This document shows positions 1-7,636 of a stretch of 33,751 nucleotides of DNA, piece after piece. Location of the stretch: IMG/VR virus record IMGVR_UViG_3300034018_000736, positions 1 to 33,751 of that record. The stretch is one strand, 5' to 3'. The notes below the pieces were generated by a model, which saw only the letters and a program-made list of their open reading frames with translations, was not told the DNA's origin and did not search any database. The stretch is from a virus. The translations under genes were made by a program, and so were the position numbers. Each line of letters opens with the position of its first letter. The first letter of the stretch is position 1.

Positions 1-1
1 A

Positions 2-1855
2 GTTGCCCTGAAGCGATTCGCCGCAGCGATCAGCGAAGTTGACTTGGATCGCATCAGTTCTCTTGGCAGCGCGTTTGACAACGTAAAAACTTCTCTTGGC
101 GGCCTTGGGCAGTCAATCGTTTTGCCATTCGCTGGCGCAGTCGAAGGCGCATCAAATCTATTCGCAGACTTCATTGGAACTGTCACCCGGCTGGCCCAGG
201 CTATCGGCACAGTCCTGACGCCAATACTCGATAAGCTTGGCGCGGCGTTTGCCAAGTTTGGCGGCGTGTTCGGCGCTATCAATGAATACCTTGACTCATT
301 TGGGTTCACGTCCATCAAGGCTGCCGGAAACGCCAAGGAGTTTCGGGCTGAAGTCGAAGAGGACGCCAAGGCGCTCGGGGAACTCACGAAAGCGATTGAG
401 TCAGGAAACGACGCACTTAACTCTGCAATCGACAAGGCCGCTGAGTTTGGTCAGGCTGGCTTTGATGCTGCCTATCAGTTCCAGCAGGCTCTCGCAGACT
501 TGAATGAGCAGGCCAAGGAAGAAAACTACAACGGAGAGCAGTACGCCAGAGCGGTCGCCAACGCCACGGCTGAGTACGAAAAGCAGATCAAGGCGATTGA
601 GAAGGTTGCGGATGCAACCAAGAAGGCCGCAGACGAGGCGAAGAAGAAGGCGGAAGATGACAAGAAGCGGATTGAAGAGCTTCTAAATCCAAACGATTCT
701 GCTACCAAGGTTCAGGCCGAAATCAGTCTTGCGATTGCCCAGCAGGCGGAAGCGGAGAAGAAGCTGGCCGCCGCCAGGGCCGCAGGCGACAAGGTTTCCG
801 CAGACGCTGCTGCGTCACGCCTGGCCCAGCTGGATCAACTGCGAACCAAGCTTGAAGACCAGTCGCAGGCTATCAGCCAAGGTTTTGCAGATGGCTTCTC
901 TGCAGCCTTCAACAACACCGCCGAAAGCATTTCGGGATTGATTGATAAGGCTGGCGAGTTTGGCAACGCCGGTGCCGAAGCGGCCATGAAGTTGCAGGAA
1001 GGTGTAGCACTTGCTCAGCAGCAAGCCAGGGACGGCATCATTCTTTCGAGCGACGTGTACGAAAAGGAGATCAGCCGGCAGCGAAGTATCTTTGAGGAGC
1101 GGCTGGCTCAGATTGAGCAACTGAAGCGGGCAGAGCAGGAAGCAAAGGCCGCAGCATTTCAGCTAGAGGTTGATGCCAACCAGCGCGTCAACGAGTTCAT
1201 TGCCCAGAGAACGCAAGCCGAAGTGGCCGGCGCTGAGCAGGCGGCAGCGCGCCGCCAGCAGGCCGCATTCAATATTGAAGCGATTGAGCAGCGGATTGCT
1301 CTTGAGCGTCAGTCTCTTGAGGCTGCGCGAGAGCAGAACGATATGAACTCCGCTCGGGCTGCCGTGCAGCGGATTGACTTGCTAAAGGATGCCCTGGCTG
1401 TTGAGCAAGACATTTCAAACGGACGAGAGAAGCAGCTACAGACTCAGCAGCAACTCATTGAGAGCCAGCAGCAGTACGACAAACAGCAGCAAGCCGCAGT
1501 CCAGGCATACCAGCAACAGCAGCAGCAGGCCCAGCAGCAGTACGCCCAGGAGCAGGCCCGCATCTTTGCCGAGCAGCGCAAGGCCGCCGAGGCTGAAGCG
1601 AAGCGGCAGGAAGAACGCCTCCGCAAGCTCAACACGCTTGGCCAACAGTCAGTCAGCGTGGCCGACATCCGCAACGTCGAGAGCGCCAACCTTGTGCTCC
1701 AACTCGGAGCGGCTGCCCAAGATCCCGCACTGATTCAGCAGCGGCTACAGACGAAGCTGCTCGAGAAGATCGCCCTTGGCATCGCCCAGGCGGCCAGCAG
1801 CTACTTCAATCAGCCAGTTGCGATCGTTGGCTACGCTGACGTGGGAGGCATCTAA
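2..1855 (+). CDS. Tail tape measure protein, C-terminal part (5' truncated by window edge)
   Basis: The frame is open from base 2, so the gene enters from outside the window; 617 residues are visible. The first TTG, at 44, is not a credible start. The protein is Ala/Gln/Glu-rich and almost wholly predicted coiled coil, with a short hydrophobic Gly/Ala/Leu-rich stretch (about bases 75-270), as tape measure proteins have. It ends in a very Gln-rich segment (about 1430-1560). Two segments of about 60 residues resemble each other (425-601 and 938-1117; both carry IDKA-EFG-AG). Tape measure proteins set tail length and are packed inside the tail tube. The next gene starts on the stop codon. The N-terminal part is most likely the fragment at 33235-33751. 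Confidence 0.8.
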   Translation, partial: VALKRFAAAISEVDLDRISSLGSAFDNVKTSLGGLGQSIVLPFAGAVEGASNLFADFIGTVTRLAQAIGTVLTPILDKLGAAFAKFGGVFGAINEYLDSFGFTSIKAAGNAKEFRAEVEEDAKALGELTKAIESGNDALNSAIDKAAEFGQAGFDAAYQFQQALADLNEQAKEENYNGEQYARAVANATAEYEKQIKAIEKVADATKKAADEAKKKAEDDKKRIEELLNPNDSATKVQAEISLAIAQQAEAEKKLAAARAAGDKVSADAAASRLAQLDQLRTKLEDQSQAISQGFADGFSAAFNNTAESISGLIDKAGEFGNAGAEAAMKLQEGVALAQQQARDGIILSSDVYEKEISRQRSIFEERLAQIEQLKRAEQEAKAAAFQLEVDANQRVNEFIAQRTQAEVAGAEQAAARRQQAAFNIEAIEQRIALERQSLEAAREQNDMNSARAAVQRIDLLKDALAVEQDISNGREKQLQTQQQLIESQQQYDKQQQAAVQAYQQQQQQAQQQYAQEQARIFAEQRKAAEAEAKRQEERLRKLNTLGQQSVSVADIRNVESANLVLQLGAAAQDPALIQQRLQTKLLEKIALGIAQAASSYFNQPVAIVGYADVGGI

Positions 1856-2727
1856 TGGGGATACAGTCCTGGCGTGAGCTTGCACGCACGACAGAAGGCG
1901 AAGTGCGTGGCACCACGACGGCCACCCGCACGTTCGTGCTTACGCTGGACGACAACACGCTAGAGAACAACCCGCCCACCGAGACGGAGATAATCTCGAC
2001 TCTCTCGCTCGACAACTGGGGGGCTGCGCATCCTGCGCTCACGTTCCTAGGGCTGCGAAAGGTGTCGATTACTGAGCGGCATTCTGACTCGCCCTACCAC
2101 GTCCAAGTCGTTGCCGAGTACGGGCTGGTCACTGCAAACGACTTACTGGCACCAACGTCTCGCACGTCCGAGTGGACATTCGCCGCTGAGCCTGCCCAAG
2201 TGCCAGCGTTCTATTACTGGGATGGCACGACACGCAGGCCGCTGGTCAACTCAGCCAACGACTATTTTGAGGGGCTCACGACTGAGGAGCAGATTGTTAG
2301 GGCAACGATCAAGAAGAACTACGCCAACTTTCCTGCGTCTCAGATGCAGGCCACCAACAAGATCAACAGCGGCGATTACTTCGGCTGCCCTGCTCACTCG
2401 TGGAAAGTTGCTGGCGTCAATGCCACCTACACCGTTGAGTCATACAACAACGTCGTCCACACGTACTGGGCCACGACGTGCGAGATCCTGTACCGCGAAA
2501 GCAAGTGGAATCTACGCATACCTGACATCGGCTGGAACTACCTGAGCGGTGGCGTGAAACGCCGGGCCATGGTTTTTGATTTTGAAAACGGCGAGTGGGT
2601 TGCATCCGCGAATCCAGTGGCCTTGGACGGCAACGGCAATCAGTCATCAGGGTTCCCGTTCATCCACGATTTCCGCGTGAACTCCGAAGCCAACTTCTCA
2701 ACGCTCTTTGGCACGCCGCCAACCTGA
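1855..2727 (+). CDS. Phage tail protein (tail-tip/distal tail type), 290 aa
   Basis: The ATG overlaps the tape measure stop (TAATG), and GGGAGG lies 6 nt upstream, which fixes the start. The protein is soluble and beta-rich, with many Tyr/Trp in the second half, including a stretch around residues 205-235 with the pattern YW-T-EI-YR---W---PDIGWNYL. I remember this pattern in structural proteins of other phages just after the tape measure. Position and size fit a distal tail or baseplate protein, but no named domain can be assigned by eye. The role in the tail tip is inferred from position. Confidence 0.6.
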   Translation: MGIQSWRELARTTEGEVRGTTTATRTFVLTLDDNTLENNPPTETEIISTLSLDNWGAAHPALTFLGLRKVSITERHSDSPYHVQVVAEYGLVTANDLLAPTSRTSEWTFAAEPAQVPAFYYWDGTTRRPLVNSANDYFEGLTTEEQIVRATIKKNYANFPASQMQATNKINSGDYFGCPAHSWKVAGVNATYTVESYNNVVHTYWATTCEILYRESKWNLRIPDIGWNYLSGGVKRRAMVFDFENGEWVASANPVALDGNGNQSSGFPFIHDFRVNSEANFSTLFGTPPT

Positions 2728-2730
2728 CGC

Positions 2731-3258
2731 ATGGCACGCCAAAAGAAGCCAGCCGACGCGGTGCAGTTCACTCGGGAAAGCGCCGAGCGGGTGGCTCGCG
2801 TCGTTCGCCAGGCGGAGCTCACGCCGGCAGCTGCGTCGCCGCTGACGTTTGATAGGCGGCTTTCGGACAGGCACCCGAAGCAAGTGCGGGCCGCGACTTT
2901 CTCAGGCGCGTGGCCGATTGGCAGCGTAAAGACGGTAACGTTCAAGTACGCGCCGACTGCTACGGCAAACGTCACCAACTTGTCGTGGCCAATCGCCCTG
3001 TCGGGCTACGTTAACGAGGACTGCGTTGTTGGGCGAGAGGGCACCAACTGGTGGCTCGTTGTGCCCAAGCTCGAAGGGCCAACGGCGGTGTTTGTGACTC
3101 AGACGCAGAGTGGCACTTGCCTTTCAAGTGTCACAATCTCAGCGGTGCTCAACACGGAAACCTGCGGCATCACCGTGAGCCAGACGCCGAGCACGACACG
3201 CATTACGCTTATTACGGCAACAGCCACGTCGGCCTACCTACGACTTCGGGTGCCCTAA
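2731..3258 (+). CDS. Probable tail-associated structural protein, 175 aa
   Basis: Starts 3 nt after the previous stop. The first 50 residues are charged and look helical (RESAERVARVVRQAE). From about residue 55 on, the protein is Thr/Val/Ser-rich and probably a beta sandwich. Its last base is the first base of the next ATG, so it is translationally coupled to that gene. No catalytic motif is visible. It belongs to the tail-tip block by position; the exact role is unknown. Confidence 0.6.
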   Translation: MARQKKPADAVQFTRESAERVARVVRQAELTPAAASPLTFDRRLSDRHPKQVRAATFSGAWPIGSVKTVTFKYAPTATANVTNLSWPIALSGYVNEDCVVGREGTNWWLVVPKLEGPTAVFVTQTQSGTCLSSVTISAVLNTETCGITVSQTPSTTRITLITATATSAYLRLRVP

Positions 3259-3920
3259 TGCCTTGCCCGTGCTGCGGCTCTTTGTGCTCGTCAATACTAA
3301 ATGGCACCGATTGGAATGTGGCGCTGGACATTTCCTGCTGGGGAGGAAATCTTTATCCGGGCAGAACGAAACTCATGCACGACGGCGTGGTCGATCTTGA
3401 CATTGAGGTGCTGGAGTGGAACTGGTTCCTTTACAATGAGACTCGCCGTACCCCTGGTGAGCCAGGGCAAGACGGACAAGAGGGGAAGTGGTTTTCAGCC
3501 GTTCAAATGCTTCGCCCGACAGCCACCGGCCCGTACACGGATGCCGACGGCGTGTCGTGGGAAATACTGGCGAACGTGACTAATACGAACAAAACTCTAG
3601 ACATCCACCTCAATGATCTAACGGGTAACTATTGCATTCTCTACGGTCACATCGGCGTGGAATACTCTTTCCGCCCTTTGACGAATACCGACACGTACAC
3701 CTCAGAGCAAATACAGCAGGTTTATGACTACGCAACTACGTGGAGGTGGCAGGTGCCTATCACAGGCAGGTCTTTAGGAAGCGTGTTCTTCACGCCTGTC
3801 GTTGCAGTGAAGAACTACTACACGGGAGTGATTTTTGAGGACGGCTCTTATGAGTCTGTACAGTCCAACGCCATTCCCATTGGCCCTGTGCCAGAAGTGA
3901 CAATTACGCTTGCGCCATGA
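3258..3920 (+). CDS. Probable tail-tip protein with an N-terminal Cys cluster, 220 aa
   Basis: The ATG at 3258 shares a base with the preceding TAA. An upstream extension in the same frame exists but would overlap the previous gene by 200 bases, so it was not chosen. Residues 1-10 hold four cysteines (CPCCGSLC), a possible metal site or disulfide knot. The rest is aromatic-rich and beta-like, with a short Gly/Pro stretch (GEPGQDGQEGK) that recalls collagen-like linkers in tail proteins. The next gene overlaps by 4 nt (ATGA). Function is inferred from context only. Confidence 0.6.
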   Translation: MPCPCCGSLCSSILNGTDWNVALDISCWGGNLYPGRTKLMHDGVVDLDIEVLEWNWFLYNETRRTPGEPGQDGQEGKWFSAVQMLRPTATGPYTDADGVSWEILANVTNTNKTLDIHLNDLTGNYCILYGHIGVEYSFRPLTNTDTYTSEQIQQVYDYATTWRWQVPITGRSLGSVFFTPVVAVKNYYTGVIFEDGSYESVQSNAIPIGPVPEVTITLAP

Positions 3921-4201
3921 AGATACTGCTTCGAGTGCTGCACAAACTGGCAAAGTCTCGTGGCGAAGTCGATCCCGATGCGTGCATCACGCACGACTAC
4001 GGCGACGGCTGGGTAGAGGTAGACGAGACGCACCCGGCCTACCCGCGAGCAAAGCCCGGCCTGGGCGACATGGTGGCATCAGGGCTGTCGGCCATCGGCG
4101 TTACCAAAGAACGGGTGAGCAAGGCCGTGGGCGGTGACTGCGGCTGTCACAAGCGGCAGGAAGCACTCAACGAACTCGGCCGCAAGATCGGCATTGGTTG
4201 A
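3917..4201 (+). CDS. Small protein of the tail-tip block with a C-terminal CGCxxRxxxLN motif, 94 aa
   Basis: Starts with an ATGA overlap. The C-terminal half reads GLGDMVASGLSAIGVTKERV, then a short linker and CGCHKRQEALNELG. This combination (GLGD, a small hydrophobic helix, CGC-x2-R-x3-LN) is one I recall from the ends of phage structural proteins, often those near tail fibres. The two clustered Cys plus His could bind a metal. No enzyme motif is present. The role is unknown; it may be an accessory tail or assembly factor. Confidence 0.55.
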   Translation: MKILLRVLHKLAKSRGEVDPDACITHDYGDGWVEVDETHPAYPRAKPGLGDMVASGLSAIGVTKERVSKAVGGDCGCHKRQEALNELGRKIGIG

Positions 4202-4236
4202 CGCCCCCGCTACGGTGGTGCTTGAAAGGGCGAGCC

Positions 4237-4521
4237 GTGGCAGACCACCACTTCACGCTGAACGGCGACGAGCTTTGGCTCGTCCGGTTTACGGACCTTA
4301 AGGGCCAGGCCTACGGCTACACGTTTTCGCAGAAGTCAAAGCGGCCACGCATCTTGATTCACAGCGGGCTCAAGGGCCGGCACCGCCTGACGATCATCGT
4401 CCACGAGTTGCTGCACGCTCTATTCCCCACAGCAAGTGAAGAGCACGTCGAGCAGGCAGGCAAGGATGTCGCCAAGGTTCTCTACTCGCTGTCATACCGA
4501 GAGGTGAATGATGGGCCGTAG
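4237..4521 (+). CDS. Small HExxH protein (putative zinc metallopeptidase-like), 94 aa
   Basis: GTG 4237 is chosen because GAAAGGG lies about 6 nt upstream; the frame is open back to a TTG at 4198 that overlaps the previous stop, which is the alternative start. The core is IIVHELLHALFP followed by SEEHVEQAG: an HExxH zinc motif (H-E-L-L-H) with a downstream Glu/His-bearing helix that could supply the third ligand, as in gluzincin-like enzymes. The protein is much smaller than usual metallopeptidases. A structural zinc site or a single-domain peptidase are both possible. It overlaps the metallophosphoesterase gene. Function in the phage is unknown. Confidence 0.6.
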   Translation: MADHHFTLNGDELWLVRFTDLKGQAYGYTFSQKSKRPRILIHSGLKGRHRLTIIVHELLHALFPTASEEHVEQAGKDVAKVLYSLSYREVNDGP

Positions 4522-5416
4522 CGCTGGGACATTCCGACGCAAGAACGCGAGTGACGCCTGGAACGTCACAAGCCTTGATGGCAGCGTCACCCGCATAGAC
4601 TTCAACACCCGTCTATGGGTGCTGCTCTCCAGTGACTGGCACTGGGACTCGGTGAAGTGCAGCCGCGAGAAGTTGTCTGCTGATCTCACGAAAGCCCGCG
4701 AGCTAAACGCCGCAGTGCTCAGCATTGGCGACCACTTCGACGCGATGGGCGGCAAGTACGATCCCCGCAGCAATGGCAAGTGGGACGTAAGGCCAGAGTT
4801 TCAACGCGGCAACTACTACGACGACATCGTGACCCAGTGCGCGGAGTACCTCGAGCCGTACCGCGAGCAGATGGCGCTGATAACGCCGGGCAATCACGAG
4901 ACGGCTGTGCGGAAGCGGATGGAAACGTGTTTGACTACGAGGCTCGTGGAGCAGCTGCGAGTGCGTGGCAGTAAGTGCAGGGCCGCTGGCTACTCGGGCT
5001 GGGTGATGTTTCGGGCTAAGGCCGGAAAGACAAGCACGGCGCTCTATCGGCTTTGGTATCACCATGGCTACGGTGGCGGCGGCCCGGTGACTCGCGGCGT
5101 CATTGACTACAGCCGCTATCTCACAGACGTGGACGCTGACTGCGTTCACGCAGGTCACGTCCACCAGAGAACGCTCATTGAGGCCAGCCGGCAACGGCTC
5201 TCGCCCAATGGGCTCGTGCGGGTGCGGCCTATCCACTTAGTGCGAAGCGCGGCCTACAAGCAGGAATCGTTGAGCGATGGCTGGGCTGTTGAGAAGGGCA
5301 TGTCGGCTCGACCACTTGGCGGTTGGTGGATGCTCTTGCGGTGGAATGTAGACCATACGGAGTTGCGGGCATCATTCCACGATTCACCAAGGGACGACAA
5401 TGACGACCACGATTGA
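4511..5416 (+). CDS. Calcineurin-like metallophosphoesterase, 301 aa
   Basis: The dimetal phosphoesterase motifs appear in order: SSDWHWD (D-x-H), SIGDHFD (GD), TPGNHE (GNHE), WYHHGYG (a metal-ligand His) and HAGHVHQ (GHxH). All expected metal ligands are present, so the enzyme should be active on a phosphodiester or phosphomonoester. Its substrate cannot be read from sequence; nucleic acid ends or cyclic/modified nucleotides are possible. Two adjacent ATGs (4508, 4511) are available; GAGG at 4501-4504 is better spaced for 4511. It overlaps the HExxH gene upstream and the DUF1599-type gene downstream. Confidence 0.85.
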   Translation: MGRSAGTFRRKNASDAWNVTSLDGSVTRIDFNTRLWVLLSSDWHWDSVKCSREKLSADLTKARELNAAVLSIGDHFDAMGGKYDPRSNGKWDVRPEFQRGNYYDDIVTQCAEYLEPYREQMALITPGNHETAVRKRMETCLTTRLVEQLRVRGSKCRAAGYSGWVMFRAKAGKTSTALYRLWYHHGYGGGGPVTRGVIDYSRYLTDVDADCVHAGHVHQRTLIEASRQRLSPNGLVRVRPIHLVRSAAYKQESLSDGWAVEKGMSARPLGGWWMLLRWNVDHTELRASFHDSPRDDNDDHD

Positions 5417-5984
5417 AGACGCCAACGAGTTGCTGCGTGCTGCTGTGCAGATCCGCCGCGAGGCCCAGGCGGCAGGCAAGCCACATGAGGAGTGGTATGG
5501 CGTGTCGCAGGCGGCGACAGATCCTAGGTGCTTTGTCGCAAGTACCGAGGAAACGCAACACGTCGATGAGCCATACATCGAGCACCTGCTGCACGAGCAC
5601 CACCTGCACCGTGCTGGCCTGACGCAGGACGAACTAGACGAAGCCCTTGAGCGTCTGGCCGGCGACGGCATCACGCACGAGCAGCGGCCCGGCTCGCTGC
5701 CGTTTCTGGAACTGCTCGAGGAGGTGCGGCATCTGCACCTGAGCAAGAGCCAGGACTACGGGAGCGAGAGCGACCCGCTGGCCAACATCCGCCAGGGCGC
5801 TGAGTTCGTTGGCATCGAGCCGTGGCGTGCCTGTCTCGTCAGAGTGGCCGACAAGGTGCAGCGGCTGAAGACGTACTGCCGCACCGGCCGGCTCGTCCAC
5901 GAGGGCGTGCGTGACACGCTGCTGGATCTCTCGGCGTATAGCCTGCTGGCGATTGTGCTTTTCGATGAGGGCCGCAATGGCTGA
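5400..5984 (+). CDS. DUF1599 / nucleotide-modification-associated-type protein, 194 aa
   Basis: The C-terminal two thirds carries the pattern K-S-x-D-Y-G, P-L-A-N-I-R, PW, R-x-x-DK-x-x-R and E-x-x-x-DTLLDL-x-x-Y. This matches the small all-alpha family called DUF1599 or Nmad1, often found in phages near nucleotide-handling genes and distantly like MazG-type fold proteins. The first 90 residues are a variable, charged, His-rich region. It overlaps the phosphoesterase by 17 nt and the next gene by 8 nt, so the set is one operon. A role in nucleotide pools or modified bases is family-based inference. Confidence 0.65.
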   Translation: MTTTIEDANELLRAAVQIRREAQAAGKPHEEWYGVSQAATDPRCFVASTEETQHVDEPYIEHLLHEHHLHRAGLTQDELDEALERLAGDGITHEQRPGSLPFLELLEEVRHLHLSKSQDYGSESDPLANIRQGAEFVGIEPWRACLVRVADKVQRLKTYCRTGRLVHEGVRDTLLDLSAYSLLAIVLFDEGRNG

Positions 5985-6165
5985 ACCGCTGACGCCCGAA
6001 CACCTTGCCACCATGGAGCAGGCCGCCCGCCGTTTCTCGGGAGCTTACACGGGCACGAGCGGGACGCTGGCCGGCTACGTGATTCACTTGTTGCAAGAAG
6101 TGCAACGGCTCAAAGCCGAGTGGCAACTGCTCGCGGTGGCAAAGGCCATGAAAGAAAACGCCTAG
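5977..6165 (+). CDS. Small hypothetical protein, 62 aa
   Basis: The ATG at 5977 overlaps the end of the previous gene by 8 nt; a longer in-frame start (5911) would lie deep inside it and was rejected. The product is a short helical protein (LAGYVIHLLQEVQRLKAEWQLL looks like an amphipathic helix or coiled coil). It is the last + strand gene before the convergent integrase, and its TAG lies inside the terminator palindrome. Function unknown. Confidence 0.5.
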   Translation: MAEPLTPEHLATMEQAARRFSGAYTGTSGTLAGYVIHLLQEVQRLKAEWQLLAVAKAMKENA

Positions 6166-6227
6166 GCCAGGGCTTGAGCGGCGGCGGTTTTATCCCTTTC
6201 CCGCCGTCGCTCGCCCTGTGCCTAGGC
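6160..6227. terminator. 68-bp near-palindrome, probable bidirectional terminator between convergent genes
   Basis: Three nested arms pair across a 13-nt pyrimidine-rich loop: GCCTAGGC (6160-6167 with 6220-6227), AGGGC/GCCCT (6169-6173 with 6213-6217) and a 12-bp arm with one G-T pair (6176-6187 with 6201-6212). The TAG of the upstream gene (6163-6165) and the integrase stop (6222-6224, other strand) sit symmetrically in the two CCTAGG cores. T-runs lie in the loop, not after the stem, so termination is inferred from structure and position. Confidence 0.65.
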
Positions 6228-7136
6228 CGCTGGCGTGCTTGGCCCGTTCAGATCCAGCGGCGGCAGGCAGTCAACGCTGCTCTGCTCTGTGGGGCAGATC
6301 GTGGGGTCCACGTACCGCTCCTGTAGCTTCGGGTCGCTGTGATCAAGCACCTGCGTGGCTGCGGCCGTACCGCCCGCCAGGGCTGCGTATGAGGCCCGAG
6401 TACGCCTAAGCCCGTGGAAGCCCCTGTAACGCACGCCAGAGAGCCTGCAAAGCAGCTTGAGGCTAGTCCACAGGCTTCCCCTGGCTCTGTCCCAGTGCCA
6501 CACCAGTTCGTCAGGCTGGCCCCGCTGCGGCAGCATCATGGCCGCCAGCTGCTCGGTGAAGTCTCGCTCTATGTCGTGCGTCTGCCCTTTGCGAGTTTCA
6601 CCGCGAAATATCACCCGCCGACGCTCGAGGTCTAGTTCGCCCCACCTGAGCGACAACAGAGCCGTTGCCCGTTCTCCCGTGCAATACGCCATGTAGATCA
6701 GCGTTGCCCACCACCAGCAAGACAACTTGCCGCCGGTGCGTCCGCGCCGGTGACGAGATTGCCGAATCAACTGCGCCACGTCTTCGGCCGTGTAGGCCCG
6801 GCCTGTGGGGATGCTCTTTGACACCTTGATGCGTGGAAGCTCTGGAAAGTCTTTCGCCCACCGCTTGCGGGCAGCAAGATTCCACACAGCGGCCAGCATC
6901 ACCTTGTCTTTCTGCACGCTCGCCGGCCTCACGACCTTGCCGCCCCAGGACTGCGTAGCACGGGCTCTGAGGTAGCGACTTATTACGAGGTCATCTAGGT
7001 CGGCAACCGTTGGCTCGTGCCCCAGGAACGCACGCAGGCGATCCAAGAGCATCGAGTACAGCACCATCGTTTTCGGGTTCAGATTCCGCAGGTCCGCATA
7101 CCGCTCAAACAACTCAGCCAACGTCATCGGTTCCAT
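6222..7136 (-). CDS. int: Phage tyrosine recombinase (integrase), 304 aa
   Basis: Catalyses site-specific recombination between attP and attB. The catalytic residues are visible in the C-terminal domain: Arg156 (CTGERATALLSL), Lys183 (GETRKGQ), His241 and Arg244 (HGLRRT), His266 (LDHSDPK) and the Tyr275 nucleophile (QERY). An N-terminal SAM-like, core-binding domain spans about residues 1-95. The start is the ATG at 7136-7134: AAGGAG lies about 7 nt upstream on this strand. An in-frame GTG two codons earlier is the alternative. It is the only convincing - strand gene and it makes the phage temperate. A 21-bp palindrome lies just upstream. Confidence 0.93.
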   Translation of the reverse strand: MEPMTLAELFERYADLRNLNPKTMVLYSMLLDRLRAFLGHEPTVADLDDLVISRYLRARATQSWGGKVVRPASVQKDKVMLAAVWNLAARKRWAKDFPELPRIKVSKSIPTGRAYTAEDVAQLIRQSRHRRGRTGGKLSCWWWATLIYMAYCTGERATALLSLRWGELDLERRRVIFRGETRKGQTHDIERDFTEQLAAMMLPQRGQPDELVWHWDRARGSLWTSLKLLCRLSGVRYRGFHGLRRTRASYAALAGGTAAATQVLDHSDPKLQERYVDPTICPTEQSSVDCLPPLDLNGPSTPAA

Positions 7137-7158
7137 TGCCACTCTCCTTTTTGCTTAG

Positions 7159-7179
7159 TGTACAGAAGTTCACTGTACA
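7159..7179. promoter_or_regulatory. 21-bp operator-like palindrome upstream of the integrase
   Basis: Perfect 7-bp arms TGTACAG and CTGTACA are separated by 7 nt. The site lies 20-45 nt before the integrase start, where its promoter or leader should be. It differs from the TACCG/CGGTA sites on the other side of the divergent region, so a different regulator (phage or host) probably binds it. No clear -35/-10 pair for int was found. Confidence 0.5.
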
Positions 7180-7229
7180 ACGTTTTGAGTGGCCTCGCCT
7201 CCACTCATACTTCCACCATCGGCAGCCGG

Positions 7230-7254
7230 GCGTGCGGATTCCACCGCTCGCGCC
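7230..7254. other. Possible attP core (resembles the 3' part of a tRNA gene)
   Basis: The stretch around 7236-7250 contains GGATTCCACCGCTCGCG, which looks like the 3' half of a tRNA T-arm plus acceptor strand. Its reverse-strand translation gives GGIRTPG, a peptide well known from spurious reading of tRNA 3' ends. Integrases often use tRNA 3' ends, and attP is usually next to int. No complete tRNA is present. This is a weak, pattern-based call. Confidence 0.25.
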
Positions 7255-7266
7255 GGTTGCGATGGT

Positions 7267-7291
7267 TGGACAGTCTGGGCGGCTGGACAGT
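7267..7291. repeat. Direct repeat TGGACAGT, two copies
   Basis: TGGACAGT occurs at 7267-7274 and 7284-7291, 17 bp apart, immediately before the -35 box at 7292. The position suits an activator site or integrase/excisionase arm-type sites. The function is inferred from position only. Confidence 0.35.
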
Positions 7292-7319
7292 TTGACTTGC
7301 CTACCGATGGCGGTAGAGT
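7292..7319 (+). promoter_or_regulatory. Promoter with embedded operator for the HTH gene at 7326
   Basis: -35 TTGACT (7292-7297), 16-nt spacer, -10 TAGAGT (7314-7319). The spacer is filled by CTACCG-ATGG-CGGTAG (7301-7316). Six nt after the -10 comes the ATG, so transcription would begin at or next to the start codon and the mRNA would be leaderless. The same layout recurs at 7637 and 8248. Confidence 0.65.
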
Positions 7320-7325
7320 TGGAGC

Positions 7326-7592
7326 ATGGTTGCAATGACGCCTGACGGGAAGTGGTGCTCGGTCGAAGAGGCTTGTGGGATCGCCGGCTGCACTGACGGC
7401 TTGATCCGCCTGCGGCTTCGAGAGGGTAGGCTCGAGGGCTGGAAGGCCAACGAGCGGGCCTGGATGGTGAGCGTGGAAGGATGCCGGGCCATGCGGCAGG
7501 AGCTCGCCCCGCACTCCAACGCCCGCAAGGCTGAGGCCAAGGCCCAGGTGGCCGCCTCAAAGCCTAAGCGGAAACGACGCAAAGCCCGCTGA
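7326..7592 (+). CDS. Small MerR/excisionase-type HTH protein, candidate early regulator, 88 aa
   Basis: Residues 8-50 read W-SVEEACGIAGC---LIRLRLREGRLEGWK----W-VS: the helix-turn-helix plus wing of the excisionase/MerR-like group. The tail (residues 65-88) is very basic (KPKRKRRKAR) and could contact DNA nonspecifically. It diverges from the integrase across an operator-rich gap, which fits an excisionase (Xis/Cox) or a small repressor. Its own promoter carries a palindrome, so autoregulation is likely. The ATG at 7326 is at the predicted transcript start; ATG 7335, with GGAG 10 nt upstream, is the alternative. No larger CI-like repressor is recognisable in the window. Confidence 0.65.
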   Translation: MVAMTPDGKWCSVEEACGIAGCTDGLIRLRLREGRLEGWKANERAWMVSVEGCRAMRQELAPHSNARKAEAKAQVAASKPKRKRRKAR

Positions 7593-7606
7593 TTCTGCGG
7601 GATTTC
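7585..7606 (+). terminator. Weak hairpin after the HTH gene
   Basis: CCCGC (7585-7589) pairs with GCGGG (7597-7601) around a 7-nt loop; ATTTCCC follows. The hairpin straddles the stop codon at 7590. The stem is short and the T-run is poor, so it may only attenuate transcription. Confidence 0.3.
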
Positions 7607-7636
7607 CCTAGTTCTAAAAAAATCCGTGCAGTGCAG

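Noticed and set aside
7114-7560. - strand frame containing GGIRTPG
   Set aside because: Not a protein; kept only as a hint of tRNA-like DNA for the attP suggestion.
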